Below, piece after piece: positions 22,547 through 31,512 of a stretch of 33,922 bases of DNA. Below the pieces are notes generated by a model. That model was not told where the DNA came from, did not search any database, and worked only from the letters and a program-made list of their open reading frames with translations. The stretch comes from an uncultured Oscillospiraceae bacterium (lineage in GTDB: Bacteria; Bacillota; Clostridia; Oscillospirales; Oscillospiraceae). Positions within the stretch are counted from its first letter, which is position 1, and each line of letters opens with the position of its first letter. The stretch spans positions 1 through 33,922 of the forward strand of contig CAKTNN010000022.1 of the NCBI GenBank assembly GCA_934589065.1. Reading direction: 5' to 3'. The translations under genes and the position numbers were made by a program.

Positions 22547-22609
22547 TGTACCACCTCATACTTTCAGATGTATGGAACATCCTATGCATTCTGGCGGCAA
22601 ACAGAACGC

Positions 22610-23506
22610 TTAGCCTCTGGGAAGCTTACGGTAGGCAGCCGGAGTGACCCCCATTGCCTGACGGAAGGACTTGATAAAAAAGCTTACATCCTCAAATCCA
22701 CAGCTTGCTGCCACCGAAGCTACGGTCTCCGTGGTGTTTTGCAGCAGCTCACAGGCTTTCTGAATGCGATATTGACGCAAATACTGGCTTGGTGTCACGT
22801 GGATGATGCTGTGAAAGCACCGCAGACATTCGCTCTCGCTAATGGAAGCGGAAACGGCAATGTCCCGCACGGTTATTTTTTCCTGATAATGGTCATGAAT
22901 ATATTGCAGCAGAAATTTGGCCCGTTGATCCTTTTGCGCCCAGCGCAGATCGGAACCCGTTGCGCGGATGGGCACTTTCTGGCATAGCAGCAAAATCATC
23001 CCTGACAGGTGCTGCCGGACGGTGAATTCAAAGCCGAAGCTTCCGTCCCGCACTGCCGTCCAGGCAATTTCAATGTCTTGCAATAGGGTGTTTTGCCAGT
23101 CGATATCGGGGGAAAGAGGCTGACAGGGGCCGATCCTGTGACGAAGCAGCGGTTCCAGATAATTGTGGTAGAATACACTGTCCGGACTTCCGCCCACCAG
23201 CTTGGGGTGAAAAACGATGGAGTGAAGACGGCATGGCGTGTCCCCCTTTTGCCGACAGCCGTGGAGAACGCCGGAATTAATGAGCATCCCTTCGCCGGTA
23301 TTCAGCGTATGGCTGGTTTCTGCGCAGCCAACCGTTACGCTGCCCTCATCGATAATCAGTGCTTCCAGCTCCTCATGCCAGTGCCAGGGAACAGGGGCGA
23401 TGGAAAGGTCGTCGTGGTAGCAGGCGGCGGGGAAAGCACTGGAACCGTGCTTTGTCAGCTCCTGCCCACTGGGGGAAACATCCATATAGCAGGGAGAAAT
23501 CGACAT
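22610..23506 (-). CDS. AraC-family transcriptional regulator
   Basis: A 298-residue regulator with an N-terminal cupin sensor domain (PWHWHEELEALIID, then TGEGMLINSGVLHG) and two C-terminal helix-turn-helix units (ITVRDIAVSASISESECLRCF; VASVAASCGFEDVSFFIKSF), ending MGVTPAAYRK. The HWHEE and NSGVLHG signatures are those of sugar-sensing members. AAGGAGG precedes the ATG. It diverges from the MFS transporter gene 106 bp away, the standard layout of a regulator and its target transporter. The ligand is unknown. Confidence 0.93.
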   Translation of the reverse strand: MSISPCYMDVSPSGQELTKHGSSAFPAACYHDDLSIAPVPWHWHEELEALIIDEGSVTVGCAETSHTLNTGEGMLINSGVLHGCRQKGDTPCRLHSIVFHPKLVGGSPDSVFYHNYLEPLLRHRIGPCQPLSPDIDWQNTLLQDIEIAWTAVRDGSFGFEFTVRQHLSGMILLLCQKVPIRATGSDLRWAQKDQRAKFLLQYIHDHYQEKITVRDIAVSASISESECLRCFHSIIHVTPSQYLRQYRIQKACELLQNTTETVASVAASCGFEDVSFFIKSFRQAMGVTPAAYRKLPRG

Positions 23507-23575
23507 ACAAATCCTCCTTTGAAGGTTTCGTCATATAATATGGCGGAATAATCCGATGAATTACGTCACTTATGA

Positions 23576-23584
23576 TGATATAAT
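23576..23584 (+). promoter_or_regulatory. Extended -10 promoter of the MFS transporter gene
   Basis: TGATATAAT (23576-23584) is a perfect extended -10. No -35 element is recognisable 16-18 bp upstream, which suits activation by the divergent AraC regulator. The transporter ATG lies 28 bases downstream. Confidence 0.65.
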
Positions 23585-23612
23585 CCTATCACAAATAAGG
23601 GAGGAATGCAAT

Positions 23613-24779
23613 ATGGTTCATTTGCTTCTTGCGGTAATTTATCTGGCCTTTATCAGCCTTGGGCTGCCGGATGCTCTTTTGGGTGCGGCCTGGCCCTCAA
23701 TATATCCGGCGTTTGGAGTGCCGGTTTCTTACATGGGGATGGTATCCATGATCATTGCCCTGGGAACTTGTATTTCCAGTCTGCTCAGTGATCACATGAC
23801 ACGCTTACTTGGTACGGGAAAGGTTACCGCTTTGAGTGTTGCTACGACCGCCCTGGCACTGCTGGGCTTTTCCTGGTCACATTCTTTCTGGGCTCTGTGC
23901 CTTTGGGCGATTCCCTACGGATTGGGAGCGGGCAGCGTAGATGCAAGCCTCAATAACTATGTAGCGCTGCACTATGAAAGCCGCCACATGAGCTGGCTGC
24001 ACTGCTTCTGGGGAATTGGCGCGGCTCTGGGGCCCTACTTTATGGGGGCAATCCTGACAGGCGGCCGTGTATGGAATGCAGGCTATCGGGTGATTGGCAT
24101 TCTGCAGATTTTCCTGACGGCAATCCTGATTTTCAGCTTGCCCCTGTGGAAGGGCAGAGCCGAGGAAAGCGGAGAAAAGGAAAGAACGAAAGCACTGTCC
24201 CTCAGGCAGATCGTTGCCATTCCCGGGGCGAAAGAGGTGCTGTTTTGCTTCTTTTGCTACTGTGCCGTGGAGTCAACGGCAGGAATCTGGGCCAGCAGCT
24301 ATTTAACGCTTCAAAAAGGTGTGCCCGCTGAGACGGCTGCCGGGTTTGCCAGTATGTTTTACATTGGAATTACCGTAGGACGGGCAATTTCGGGATTTCT
24401 GACCATAAAACTTCGGGATCCTCAGATGATCCGCCTGGGCCAGGGAATTCTTGCTCTAGGTATCGCAGCCATGCTCCTGCCGCTGGGGGCAAACGTATCT
24501 TTGATGGGATTTCTGCTTATCGGTCTGGGCTGTGCACCCATTTACCCCTGCGTGATTCATTCGACCCCAGCCTATTTCGGTGCGGAGAATTCCCAGGCAA
24601 TCATTGGCGTGCAGATGGCGAGTGCATACCTGGGAACCTGCCTGGCTCCCCCTGTATTTGGACTGATTGCCCAGAATGTGTCCATTCGGTTATTCCCGTT
24701 TTTCCTTCTGGCAGCGCTGATTATGATGTTCCTTTCCCATGAAGCGTTGCTGAGAAAAACACGGAAAGTCGTAAAGTGA
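23613..24779 (+). CDS. MFS transporter
   Basis: A 388-residue major facilitator transporter with 12 predicted spans. The ATG at 23613 is preceded by AGGGAGG. A longer frame from 23556 begins before the promoter -10 and is rejected. The first span reads LLLAVIYLAFISLGLPDALLGAAWP, a start common in the sugar-type MFS group related to FucP and YfkF-like proteins (landmark GLPDALLG). A mid-protein break with charged residues (RAEESGEKERTKAL) separates the two six-helix halves. It is divergent from an AraC-type regulator with a sugar-type cupin, so sugar or sugar-derivative uptake is likely (inference). Substrate unknown. Confidence 0.9.
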   Translation: MVHLLLAVIYLAFISLGLPDALLGAAWPSIYPAFGVPVSYMGMVSMIIALGTCISSLLSDHMTRLLGTGKVTALSVATTALALLGFSWSHSFWALCLWAIPYGLGAGSVDASLNNYVALHYESRHMSWLHCFWGIGAALGPYFMGAILTGGRVWNAGYRVIGILQIFLTAILIFSLPLWKGRAEESGEKERTKALSLRQIVAIPGAKEVLFCFFCYCAVESTAGIWASSYLTLQKGVPAETAAGFASMFYIGITVGRAISGFLTIKLRDPQMIRLGQGILALGIAAMLLPLGANVSLMGFLLIGLGCAPIYPCVIHSTPAYFGAENSQAIIGVQMASAYLGTCLAPPVFGLIAQNVSIRLFPFFLLAALIMMFLSHEALLRKTRKVVK

Positions 24780-24790
24780 TCAAAAAATTA

Positions 24791-24935
24791 AAAAAGGGCT
24801 GTTGCAAAAAGAACCTATAGGGTTCAAAACGTCCAAAAGAAAAATGTCATTGCGAACCACGCGCGGAGTAGTGCGCACTGCCTCGGAATGACATTTCTTT
24901 TTATGCGCCTTTTCTTTTTTGCAATAGCCCTTTTG
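24791..24935. repeat. REP/MITE-like nested palindromic element
   Basis: The gap between the MFS and glpK genes is one long imperfect palindrome. Outer arms AAAAGGGCTGTTGCAAAAA (24792-24810) and the complement of TTTTTTGCAATAGCCCTTTT (24915-24934) differ by one base and a one-base gap. Inner arms AAAAATGTCATT (24840-24851) and AATGACATTTCTTT (24887-24900) enclose a GC-rich core (GCGAACCACGCGCGG...GTGCGCACTGCC). A small palindrome GAACC-TATAG-GGTTC sits at 24811-24825. The GTCATTGCGA core is a dispersed repeat I recognise from gut Clostridia. It may also serve as a bidirectional terminator for the convergent genes. It encodes no protein. Confidence 0.8.
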
Positions 24936-24942
24936 CTTTATG

Positions 24943-26439
24943 TTAGTTTTCCTTTGCCCAGCCCCGGGTACAGCTGACGGCTTTTTTCCAGCCTTCCAAA
25001 CGGGACTGGCGGAGCGCTTCTGCCAGCTGGGGGGTGAAAATCCGGTCGGTTTCCCGAATGGCCCGGATTTCTGCCTGATCTTTCCAGAAGCCTGCCGCTA
25101 ACCCTGCCAAGTAAGCTGCGCCTGCGGCGGTGGTTTCCACACATCTGGGACGGTCAACGGGGGCAGCACTGATATCTGCCTGGGTCTGCATCAGGTAGTT
25201 GTTGGAAGAAGCGCCGCCGTCAACCTTCAAAGCAGACAGGGTAATGCCGGAATCGGCTTCCATTGCCGATAACACATCCCCAATTTCGTATGTAATGGAG
25301 TCCAGGGTGGCCCGGATGATGTGGTATTTGTTTACTCCCCGGGTCAGCCCCAGCACAGCGCCCCGGGCGTAGGCATCCCAGTAGGGAGCACCAAGTCCGG
25401 TGAAAGCCGGAACCACATAGCAGCCACCGGTATCCTTGACCTTTTGGGCCATATATTCGGAGTCGGCAGCGGATTCAATCACCCGCAGCTCATCCCGCAG
25501 CCACTGAATGGCTGCTCCGGCAACGAAAATTGAGCCCTCCAGAGCGTAATTTACCTTTCCGTCCAGTCCCCAGGCAATGGTGGTTACCAGTCCGTTTTTG
25601 GAGAATATGGGAGTTTCCCCGGTGTTCATCAGCAAGAAAGCACCGGTTCCGTATGTGCATTTGGAATTTCCGGGGGCAAAGCAGGCCTGACCGAATAGGG
25701 CTGCCTGCTGGTCGCCGGCGGCACCGGCAATGGCAATTGGAGCCCCGAAAAACTGTGCTTCCGTATGTCCGTAGCACTGGGAGGAGGGCACGGGGGTGGG
25801 GAGCATACACTCCGGGATGCCGAATTGCTGAAGGATATCCTTGTCCCATTGCAGAGTGTTGATGTTAAAGAGCATGGTTCGGGAGGCGTTGGAATAGTCC
25901 GTTACATGGACTTTCCCGCCGGTCAGCTTCCAAATCAGCCAGGTTTCCACTGTGCCAAAAAGAATGTCTCCCGCCTCTGCCCGTTGGCGGACGCCGGGAA
26001 CATTTTCCAGGATCCAGCGGATTTTCGTACCGGAGAAATAGGGGTCAATGACCAGGCCGGTTTTGCTGCGGATGGCATCCACCAGCCCCTCTGCCACCAG
26101 ACTGTCGCAGTAGTCCGCCGTTCGGCGGCACTGCCAGACGATGGCATTGTACACAGGCTCTCCGGTATGTCTGTCCCAGCAGATCGTGGTTTCCCGCTGA
26201 TTGGTTATGCCGATTGCCCCAATGTCTGCGGCGGTTGCACCGATGGCAGCCATTGCCTGACGGGCAACCTCCAGCTGGGTGGTAAAGATTTCATCGGCGT
26301 CATGCTCTACCCAGCCGGGATGGGGGAAAATCTGCCGGAATTCTTTTTGTGCGACAGAACAGATCTGACCGCTTTTGTCAAAAAGAATTGCACGGTTAGA
26401 GGTTGTGCCGGAATCCAGAGCCATAATGTATTCTGCCAT
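24943..26439 (-). CDS. glpK: Glycerol kinase
   Basis: A 498-residue FGGY kinase that phosphorylates glycerol to sn-glycerol 3-phosphate. The N-terminal ATP motif is [16 protein letters not shown]. Glycerol kinase landmarks follow: [12 protein letters not shown] (residues about 41-52), [29 protein letters not shown], and [23 protein letters not shown] is the C-terminal adenosine-binding segment. Length is normal. No glpF or glpD lies beside it. It follows the rhomboid-like gene by 27 bases on the same strand and may be co-transcribed. GGAAAGAGG precedes the ATG. No regulatory His in a clear PTS phosphorylation motif (HHHxxD type) was seen. Confidence 0.97.
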   Translation of the reverse strand: MAEYIMALDSGTTSNRAILFDKSGQICSVAQKEFRQIFPHPGWVEHDADEIFTTQLEVARQAMAAIGATAADIGAIGITNQRETTICWDRHTGEPVYNAIVWQCRRTADYCDSLVAEGLVDAIRSKTGLVIDPYFSGTKIRWILENVPGVRQRAEAGDILFGTVETWLIWKLTGGKVHVTDYSNASRTMLFNINTLQWDKDILQQFGIPECMLPTPVPSSQCYGHTEAQFFGAPIAIAGAAGDQQAALFGQACFAPGNSKCTYGTGAFLLMNTGETPIFSKNGLVTTIAWGLDGKVNYALEGSIFVAGAAIQWLRDELRVIESAADSEYMAQKVKDTGGCYVVPAFTGLGAPYWDAYARGAVLGLTRGVNKYHIIRATLDSITYEIGDVLSAMEADSGITLSALKVDGGASSNNYLMQTQADISAAPVDRPRCVETTAAGAAYLAGLAAGFWKDQAEIRAIRETDRIFTPQLAEALRQSRLEGWKKAVSCTRGWAKEN

Positions 26440-26466
26440 TGTCCTCTTCCTTTCTGATCAGACGCT

Positions 26467-27321
26467 TTATTGAATATGGCTGTGATTATTGATATGGTCG
26501 CTGCAGTAGCAGTAGTACCCATTGCACTTGGAGCAGTAGCGGAACTCCAGCTCAGGGTTAGAAACATCGGTTCGTCCGCACACCGTGCACCGGTGGGTAT
26601 AAGCAGGGGCCTCCTGCTTGGGGGCCTGGGTCACATGAAAATGAATGACCTTCGGCTGCTGCTTGGGCGCGCGGTGGAAAACCTTGCGGAGCTTGTTCTG
26701 CCAGGAAAGGGGAACGACATTCAAAACGTCCTTTCCGAAGAAAAGGAAATAGTTTCCCAGGGCAATCAGGGGGAAAAGGTTGGCTGCGGAGTAGGGAGGC
26801 TGAAATACGCCAATCAGGATGACGATCAGATCAAACAGGGCAAACACCCATGCTTTGATTGGAATGATGAAAAACAGCAGAAATCCCGCCTGAGGGTACA
26901 GGGTTGCATAGCCCAGGAACAGGCTCATATTGAGGTAATACACGCTGGCCTGACAGTTGAAAACCATCCCGTAAATATCCATCAGCACCATGCCGGTGAG
27001 GTAGAAAATGTTGAATTTCAGTGTGCCCCATTGGCGCTCCATGGCAGTGCCCAGAGAGTAGTAGCAGAACAGGGTAATTACCATAAAGAGAATATTGCTG
27101 TCCCACAGTGTCAGGGGATAGGTAAACAGCCGCCAGATTTCGCCCCGAAGGATTCGGGCTCTGTTGAAGCTCAAAAGGTTATACAGGGTAAAATTCCCTG
27201 CAAAAACGCTGATGAGGTAAACAACGGCATTGCCAAGAATGATATAAAGCATCAGGTTGGGAATGCCCTTATTGCGGTTTTTGTAGCAGAACCGCTCGAA
27301 ATTTCTGCGTAGATCTTTCAA
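26467..27321 (-). CDS. Rhomboid-fold membrane protein lacking protease motif, with C-terminal zinc ribbon
   Basis: About 284 residues, six hydrophobic spans. The rhomboid hallmark L1 loop and helix are present (ILRGEIWRLFTYPLT; YYSLGTAMERQWGTLKFNIFYL). The catalytic GxSG of active rhomboids is replaced (VYYLNMSLFLGYATLYP), and no His stands in the last span (LIALGNYFLFFGKDV), so it is probably a pseudoprotease. The cytoplasmic tail carries Cys-x2-Cys-x14-Cys-x2-Cys then Cys-x4-Cys-x-Cys-x2-His, a zinc-ribbon-like cluster ending in HINNHSHIQ. Start: the TTG at 27330 touches the AGGAG, so the TTG at 27321, nine bases downstream of it, is preferred. It lies 27 bases upstream of glpK. Confidence 0.82.
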   Translation of the reverse strand: MKDLRRNFERFCYKNRNKGIPNLMLYIILGNAVVYLISVFAGNFTLYNLLSFNRARILRGEIWRLFTYPLTLWDSNILFMVITLFCYYSLGTAMERQWGTLKFNIFYLTGMVLMDIYGMVFNCQASVYYLNMSLFLGYATLYPQAGFLLFFIIPIKAWVFALFDLIVILIGVFQPPYSAANLFPLIALGNYFLFFGKDVLNVVPLSWQNKLRKVFHRAPKQQPKVIHFHVTQAPKQEAPAYTHRCTVCGRTDVSNPELEFRYCSKCNGYYCYCSDHINNHSHIQ

Positions 27322-27421
27322 TGGATTCAACTCCTAGTCGTGTTTGTCATCTATTTTACCAGCAAAGCCGCCGCTTGTCTATAACGGAAATGTTAATTTT
27401 GCTGGAAAGGGGCTCTGCCTA

Positions 27422-27450
27422 TTGACAATTGCTGACGTGATGTGTAGAAT
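27422..27450 (+). promoter_or_regulatory. Sigma-A promoter of metK
   Basis: TTGACA (27422-27427), 17 bp, TAGAAT (27445-27450). It drives the riboswitch leader that begins about 20 bases downstream. Confidence 0.9.
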
Positions 27451-27472
27451 AAGCAAAAATTGCATACAAAGC

Positions 27473-27560
27473 CTTATCAAGAGTGGTGGAGGGAACGGCC
27501 CGATGAAACCCGGCAACCTGTTTATCAAGGTGCCAAATCCGGCGGCAGACGAAAGATGAG
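27473..27560 (+). promoter_or_regulatory. SAM-I (S-box) riboswitch aptamer
   Basis: The S-box conserved blocks are all present in order: CTTATCAAGAG, GGTGGAGGGAACGGCCC, GATGAAACCCGGCAACC, GGTGCCAAATCC and GACGAAAGATGAG. P1 pairs CTTATC with GATGAG. Binding of S-adenosylmethionine should stabilise the aptamer and let the downstream terminator (27580-27611) form, switching metK off. Confidence 0.97.
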
Positions 27561-27579
27561 GATCTGATTTAACGTATTA

Positions 27580-27611
27580 CGCACATCGGATCTTCGGTGT
27601 GCGGTTTTTTT
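27580..27611 (+). terminator. SAM riboswitch expression-platform terminator
   Basis: CGCACATCGG and its partner in TTCGGTGTGCG form an 8-9 bp stem, followed by G and seven T residues. Sequence upstream (GAAAGAT in the P1 region) can pair with ATCTTC in the loop side, giving the competing antiterminator. Confidence 0.88.
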
Positions 27612-27674
27612 ATGGCCTGATTTCCCGGCCTGTACGTTATCAAAAATCTGTATGCAATTGAAAGGAAACAAAAA

Positions 27675-28820
27675 ATGGAAAAAAGACTCTTCACCTCCGA
27701 ATGCGTTACCAATGGTCACCCCGATAAGGTTGCCGACTCCATCTCCGATGCAATTCTGGATGCCTGCCTTGCTCAGGATCCCCTGTCCCGGGTAGCCTGC
27801 GAGACAATGGTCACAACTAACTTCTGCCTGATTTGCGGAGAAATTACCACCAAGGCAAAGGTGGATTACGCGGCGGTTGCACGGGAAGCCATCCGCGCCA
27901 TTGGTTATACCCGCCCGGAGGATGGCTTTGCTGCCGATACCGTGGAAATTCAGTGCCGCATTCACACCCAGTCTGCGGATATTGCTCTGGGAACCAATGA
28001 AGAAGTAGGCGGAGCCGGTGACCAGGGAATGATGTTTGGCGGCGCGTGCACCCAAACTCCCGAGCTGATGCCGCTGCCCTCTGCTCTCAGCCGCGCCCTT
28101 TGCAATCGCCTGACTGCGTGCGTTAAGGAAAATGATCTGCTTCGTCCCGATGGCAAGACCCAGGTCAGCGTGGAATTCGATGAGCAGGGGAATGTGGTTG
28201 GCATTGATACGGTGGTTGTGTCCGTTATGCACAGCGCCGATTTCCCCATGGACGCACTTCGGGCATACATCCGGGAGCAGGTGATTGCCCCGGTGCTGAA
28301 GCAGTATGGCTTTGATGTGGATTCGGTTGCCAACGTGTTTATCAATCCTACCGGTAATTTCGTCATCGGAGGCCCCAACGGAGATACCGGCCTTACGGGC
28401 AGAAAGATCATTGTAGATACTTATGGCGGCTATTTCTCCCATGGCGGCGGGGCATTCTCCGGGAAAGATCCCACTAAGGTTGACCGGAGTGCTGCCTATA
28501 TGGCCCGCTATATGGCAAAGAATCTGGTGGCTGCCGGCCTTGCCAGCCAGGTGCAGGTGCAGCTGGCTTACGCCATCGGCGTTGCCCAGCCTGTTTCCGT
28601 CCGGGTGGACAGCTACGGAACGGGTAAGATTTCCGACGAGAAGATGGTGGAGCTTCTGCGCAAGACCTGCGATATGACCCCCGGCGGCATTATTCGCAAG
28701 CTGGATCTGCGCAAGCCTGTCTACGCTTCTACTGCCTCCTGCGGTCACTTCGGTGTGGAGGGAAAGACCTGGGAGCAGACCGATCTTGCTCCGGTGCTGA
28801 AGGAGCTTGCCGGAATTTAA
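27675..28820 (+). CDS. metK: S-adenosylmethionine synthetase
   Basis: A 381-residue enzyme making S-adenosylmethionine from ATP and methionine. Key motifs: TSECVTNGHPDKVADSISDA with His15, Asp17 and Lys18 in the active site; GGAGDQGMMFG (ATP/methionine site, near residues 112-121); GLTGRKIIVDTYGG; GGGAFSGKDPTKVDRS, the phosphate-binding loop; and ASCGHFG at the C terminus. Slightly shorter than the usual 390-400 residues but complete. AAAGGAAAC precedes the ATG. Transcription is controlled by the S-box riboswitch in its 220-base leader. A strong terminator follows. Confidence 0.98.
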   Translation: MEKRLFTSECVTNGHPDKVADSISDAILDACLAQDPLSRVACETMVTTNFCLICGEITTKAKVDYAAVAREAIRAIGYTRPEDGFAADTVEIQCRIHTQSADIALGTNEEVGGAGDQGMMFGGACTQTPELMPLPSALSRALCNRLTACVKENDLLRPDGKTQVSVEFDEQGNVVGIDTVVVSVMHSADFPMDALRAYIREQVIAPVLKQYGFDVDSVANVFINPTGNFVIGGPNGDTGLTGRKIIVDTYGGYFSHGGGAFSGKDPTKVDRSAAYMARYMAKNLVAAGLASQVQVQLAYAIGVAQPVSVRVDSYGTGKISDEKMVELLRKTCDMTPGGIIRKLDLRKPVYASTASCGHFGVEGKTWEQTDLAPVLKELAGI

Positions 28821-28825
28821 GCGTA

Positions 28826-28869
28826 AACAGCAGGGACGACGTTTGATGCGTTGTCCCTGTTGTTTTTTT
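28826..28869 (+). terminator. Rho-independent terminator after metK
   Basis: AACAGCAGGGACGACG (28826-28841) pairs over 16 positions (two G-U) with CGTTGTCCCTGTTGTT (28849-28864), running into a T tract. Confidence 0.95.
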
Positions 28870-28949
28870 GCGGAGAGTGTGGTAGGATAACCTAGTATAT
28901 TGCCAGATACGTTGGGAAAAATACACGAAAGAGAAATGGGAGGATTATC

Positions 28950-30896
28950 ATGCTGGATTTTATTCGCATTGCCTGTGCTGTGCCACCGGTGCGGGTGGGG
29001 GATACCCGAAAAAATGCATCGGATATCTGCAAATTACTTGCCGGTGCAGACAGACAAGGGGCTGATTTGCTGGTTTTTCCGGAATTGGCGCTGACCGGCT
29101 ATACCTGCCAGGATTTGTTTTTCCAGGATGTCCTCTATCAAGGCGTGCTGCAGGGGCTGGGAGAAATTCTGAAAGCATCTGCACAGCATCCTGCCGTCAC
29201 GGCTGTGGTCGGACTTCCCATTCGTTCCGGCGCAGAGCTGTTTAATTGCGGAGCGGTTATTCAAAATGGAGTTATCCATGGTTTGGTACCCAAGACCTAT
29301 ATTCCCAACTACAATGAGTTTTACGAGAAACGCTGGTTTTCCTCCGGTGCCGTGCTGAAAGAAGACGAGGTTACACTGCGTATTCCCGGTGTGGGGTCTA
29401 TGGAGATTCCCGTCTTGCGGCAGGGGCTTTTCCGGCTGGGAGACGGAGCTCTGGTCGGAATTGAAATTTGCGAGGATTTGTGGACGCCGGTTCCGCCCTC
29501 TTCTCTTCTGGCTCTTTCCGGAGCGGAGGTGATTGTCAACCTCTCTGCTTCCAACGAAACCATCGGCAAGCGGGCCTACCGCCGGGAGCTGGTCAAGCAC
29601 CAGTCCGCCTCTGCTACCTGCATTTATGCGTATGTCTCTGCCGGTTCCGGAGAGAGCACCCAGGATTTGGTTTTCTCCGGGCAGTGCCTGATTTCCCAGA
29701 ACGGAATTCTTTTGGGTGAGACAAAAGACCCCATTGTTTCGGAAGCCCTTCTGGTTCAGGACTGCGATTTGGGGCAGATTCGCGCCGACCGCCGGAAAAA
29801 TAAGAGCTTTGGGGATAGCACAGTGCTCCTTTCCGATGTTTGTAATGCAAAAACGGTGGAGGTATCTACCGCGCCGCTGCGGGGAGACGGAAGCCTACAG
29901 AATATTGCAAAGCTACCCTTTGTGCCCGCGTCCCAGGCGGACCGGTTTGACCGCTGCATGGAAATTTTCCGTATGCAGGTGGCGGGCCTGGCCCACCGGC
30001 TGGATACGATTGGCACCAAGGCAGTTGTGGGCATTTCCGGCGGCTTGGATTCCACTCTGGCCCTGCTTGTGGCAGTGGAAGCAATGCGTACACTGGGTCG
30101 CCCGGCTTCCGATGTTTACGGTGTGACCATGCCCTGCTATGGAACCTCAGACCGTACCTATCGCAATTCTCTGGAATTAATGGAAAAACTGGGAGTTACC
30201 GGGAAGGAAGTAAACATCCGTCAGGCGGTGGATATTCACTTCCGAGATATTGGGCATGATAAGAGCGTCCTTAACGGAACTTATGAGAATGCCCAGGCAA
30301 GAGAGCGCACCCAGATCCTCATGGATTATGCCAGTGTAGTGGGGGGAATTGTCGTTGGAACCGGTGACCTCAGCGAGCTGGCCCTGGGCTGGTGCACCTA
30401 CAATGGTGACCACATGAGTATGTATGGCGTCAATGCCTCCATCCCCAAAACACTGATTCGTTGGATGATTGCCGCGATTGCAGATGCTCCGGCCTTTGCG
30501 GATGCAAAGCCGGTTCTGGAGGATATCCTGGATACCCCCATCAGCCCGGAACTGCTGCCTCCGGATTCCTTCGGAAAAATCAGCCAGTACACGGAAGATC
30601 TGGTGGGCCCCTACGCTCTCCACGACTTCTTCCTCTACTATATGCTTCGTTTCGGCTTCACCCCTACGAAAATCTATGCCCTGGCCTGCCGGGCCTTTCA
30701 GGGGGACTTCGATGGGGAGACCATCAAAAAATGGATGAAGGCCTTCTATCGTCGCTTCTTCACCCAGCAGTTCAAGCGCAGCTGTCTGCCGGACGGAGTA
30801 AAGGTTGGCTCCGTATGCCTGAGCCCCCGGGGCGACTGGCGTATGCCCAGCGATGCCAGCGGAAGAATCTGGCTGGAAGAGGTGGAAAAATTATAG
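28950..30896 (+). CDS. nadE: Glutamine-dependent NAD+ synthetase
   Basis: A 648-residue two-domain enzyme that amidates deamido-NAD to NAD+ in the last step of NAD synthesis. The N-terminal nitrilase-type glutaminase domain has the Glu45 (VFPELALTGY), Lys115 (VPKTYIPNYNEF) and Cys174 (GIEICEDLW) triad. The C-terminal synthetase domain has the PP-loop SGGLDST (near residues 361-367), GTGDLSELALGW and QYTEDLVGPY. Length is typical of the long, ammonia-channelling form. ATG follows GGGAGG. No clean promoter is visible in the 80 bases after the metK terminator. Confidence 0.97.
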   Translation: MLDFIRIACAVPPVRVGDTRKNASDICKLLAGADRQGADLLVFPELALTGYTCQDLFFQDVLYQGVLQGLGEILKASAQHPAVTAVVGLPIRSGAELFNCGAVIQNGVIHGLVPKTYIPNYNEFYEKRWFSSGAVLKEDEVTLRIPGVGSMEIPVLRQGLFRLGDGALVGIEICEDLWTPVPPSSLLALSGAEVIVNLSASNETIGKRAYRRELVKHQSASATCIYAYVSAGSGESTQDLVFSGQCLISQNGILLGETKDPIVSEALLVQDCDLGQIRADRRKNKSFGDSTVLLSDVCNAKTVEVSTAPLRGDGSLQNIAKLPFVPASQADRFDRCMEIFRMQVAGLAHRLDTIGTKAVVGISGGLDSTLALLVAVEAMRTLGRPASDVYGVTMPCYGTSDRTYRNSLELMEKLGVTGKEVNIRQAVDIHFRDIGHDKSVLNGTYENAQARERTQILMDYASVVGGIVVGTGDLSELALGWCTYNGDHMSMYGVNASIPKTLIRWMIAAIADAPAFADAKPVLEDILDTPISPELLPPDSFGKISQYTEDLVGPYALHDFFLYYMLRFGFTPTKIYALACRAFQGDFDGETIKKWMKAFYRRFFTQQFKRSCLPDGVKVGSVCLSPRGDWRMPSDASGRIWLEEVEKL

Positions 30897-30902
30897 CAGC
30901 TG

Positions 30903-30933
30903 AAAAGGGCGGATTCCCAAGATCCGTCCTTTT
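30903..30933. terminator. Bidirectional terminator between nadE and dpaB
   Basis: AAAAGGGCGGAT (30903-30914) pairs with ATCCGTCCTTTT (30922-30933), one G-U pair. A-tracts and T-tracts on both sides let it serve both convergent genes. Confidence 0.88.
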
Positions 30934-30939
30934 CGTGTG

Positions 30940-31512
30940 TTACGGGTTTCCCGGAAGAAGAATGGGTTGGAGCTGAATCCCTTTTTGTGCGGCTTCTATG
31001 GCTTGGGGAATCTGCATAAAGTCCGCAACTAGGGATGTGGGCTTTTTCTCCCAGCTGTCCTGCCGGAAGGGGACAAAGTAATAGTTTTTCCGCCCCAGGA
31101 GCTTTCCAATATTCTCCGCAGCGCCTGCCAGGGCGTCGTTGGTGGAGACTGCCAGAAGCACCGGACGGGCGTTGCGCAGATGGCTTTTTGCCGCCATGGT
31201 CACGGGGCCGTCGGCAATGGAGTGGGCAAGCTTTGCCAGGGTGTTCCCGGTGCATGGGGCGATTACCAGCAGGTCGAGCAGCTTCTTGGGGCCGATGGGC
31301 TCTACTTCTTCCAGGGTTGTCAGCGCTTTTCTGCCGCAGATGCGTTCTGCCCTGGTCAGGAAATCCTTCGCCTGCCCAAATCGGCTGTCGGTTTCTGCCG
31401 ATGCCGTGGAAAAAATAGGAATGACACTGTGGCTGGCAGATAGGCATTCCAGGATAGGGAAAACCAGCTGATAGGTACAAAAAGATCCACAGAAAGCGAA
31501 ACCAATGTTCAT
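30940..31512 (-). CDS. dpaB: Dipicolinate synthase subunit B
   Basis: A 190-residue flavoprotein-like subunit (SpoVFB family). It has the opening IGFAFCGSFCTY and the flavoprotein-fold segments LLVIAPCTGNTLAKLAHSIADGPVTMAAKSHLRN and LLAVSTNDALAGAAENIGKLL (landmarks PCTGNTLAKL and STNDAL). With subunit A it makes dipicolinic acid in the mother cell for the spore core. The start at 31512 overlaps the dpaA stop as ATGA and follows AAGGAG. A start six codons upstream has no binding site. Second gene of the dpaAB operon. Confidence 0.95.
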   Translation of the reverse strand: MNIGFAFCGSFCTYQLVFPILECLSASHSVIPIFSTASAETDSRFGQAKDFLTRAERICGRKALTTLEEVEPIGPKKLLDLLVIAPCTGNTLAKLAHSIADGPVTMAAKSHLRNARPVLLAVSTNDALAGAAENIGKLLGRKNYYFVPFRQDSWEKKPTSLVADFMQIPQAIEAAQKGIQLQPILLPGNP

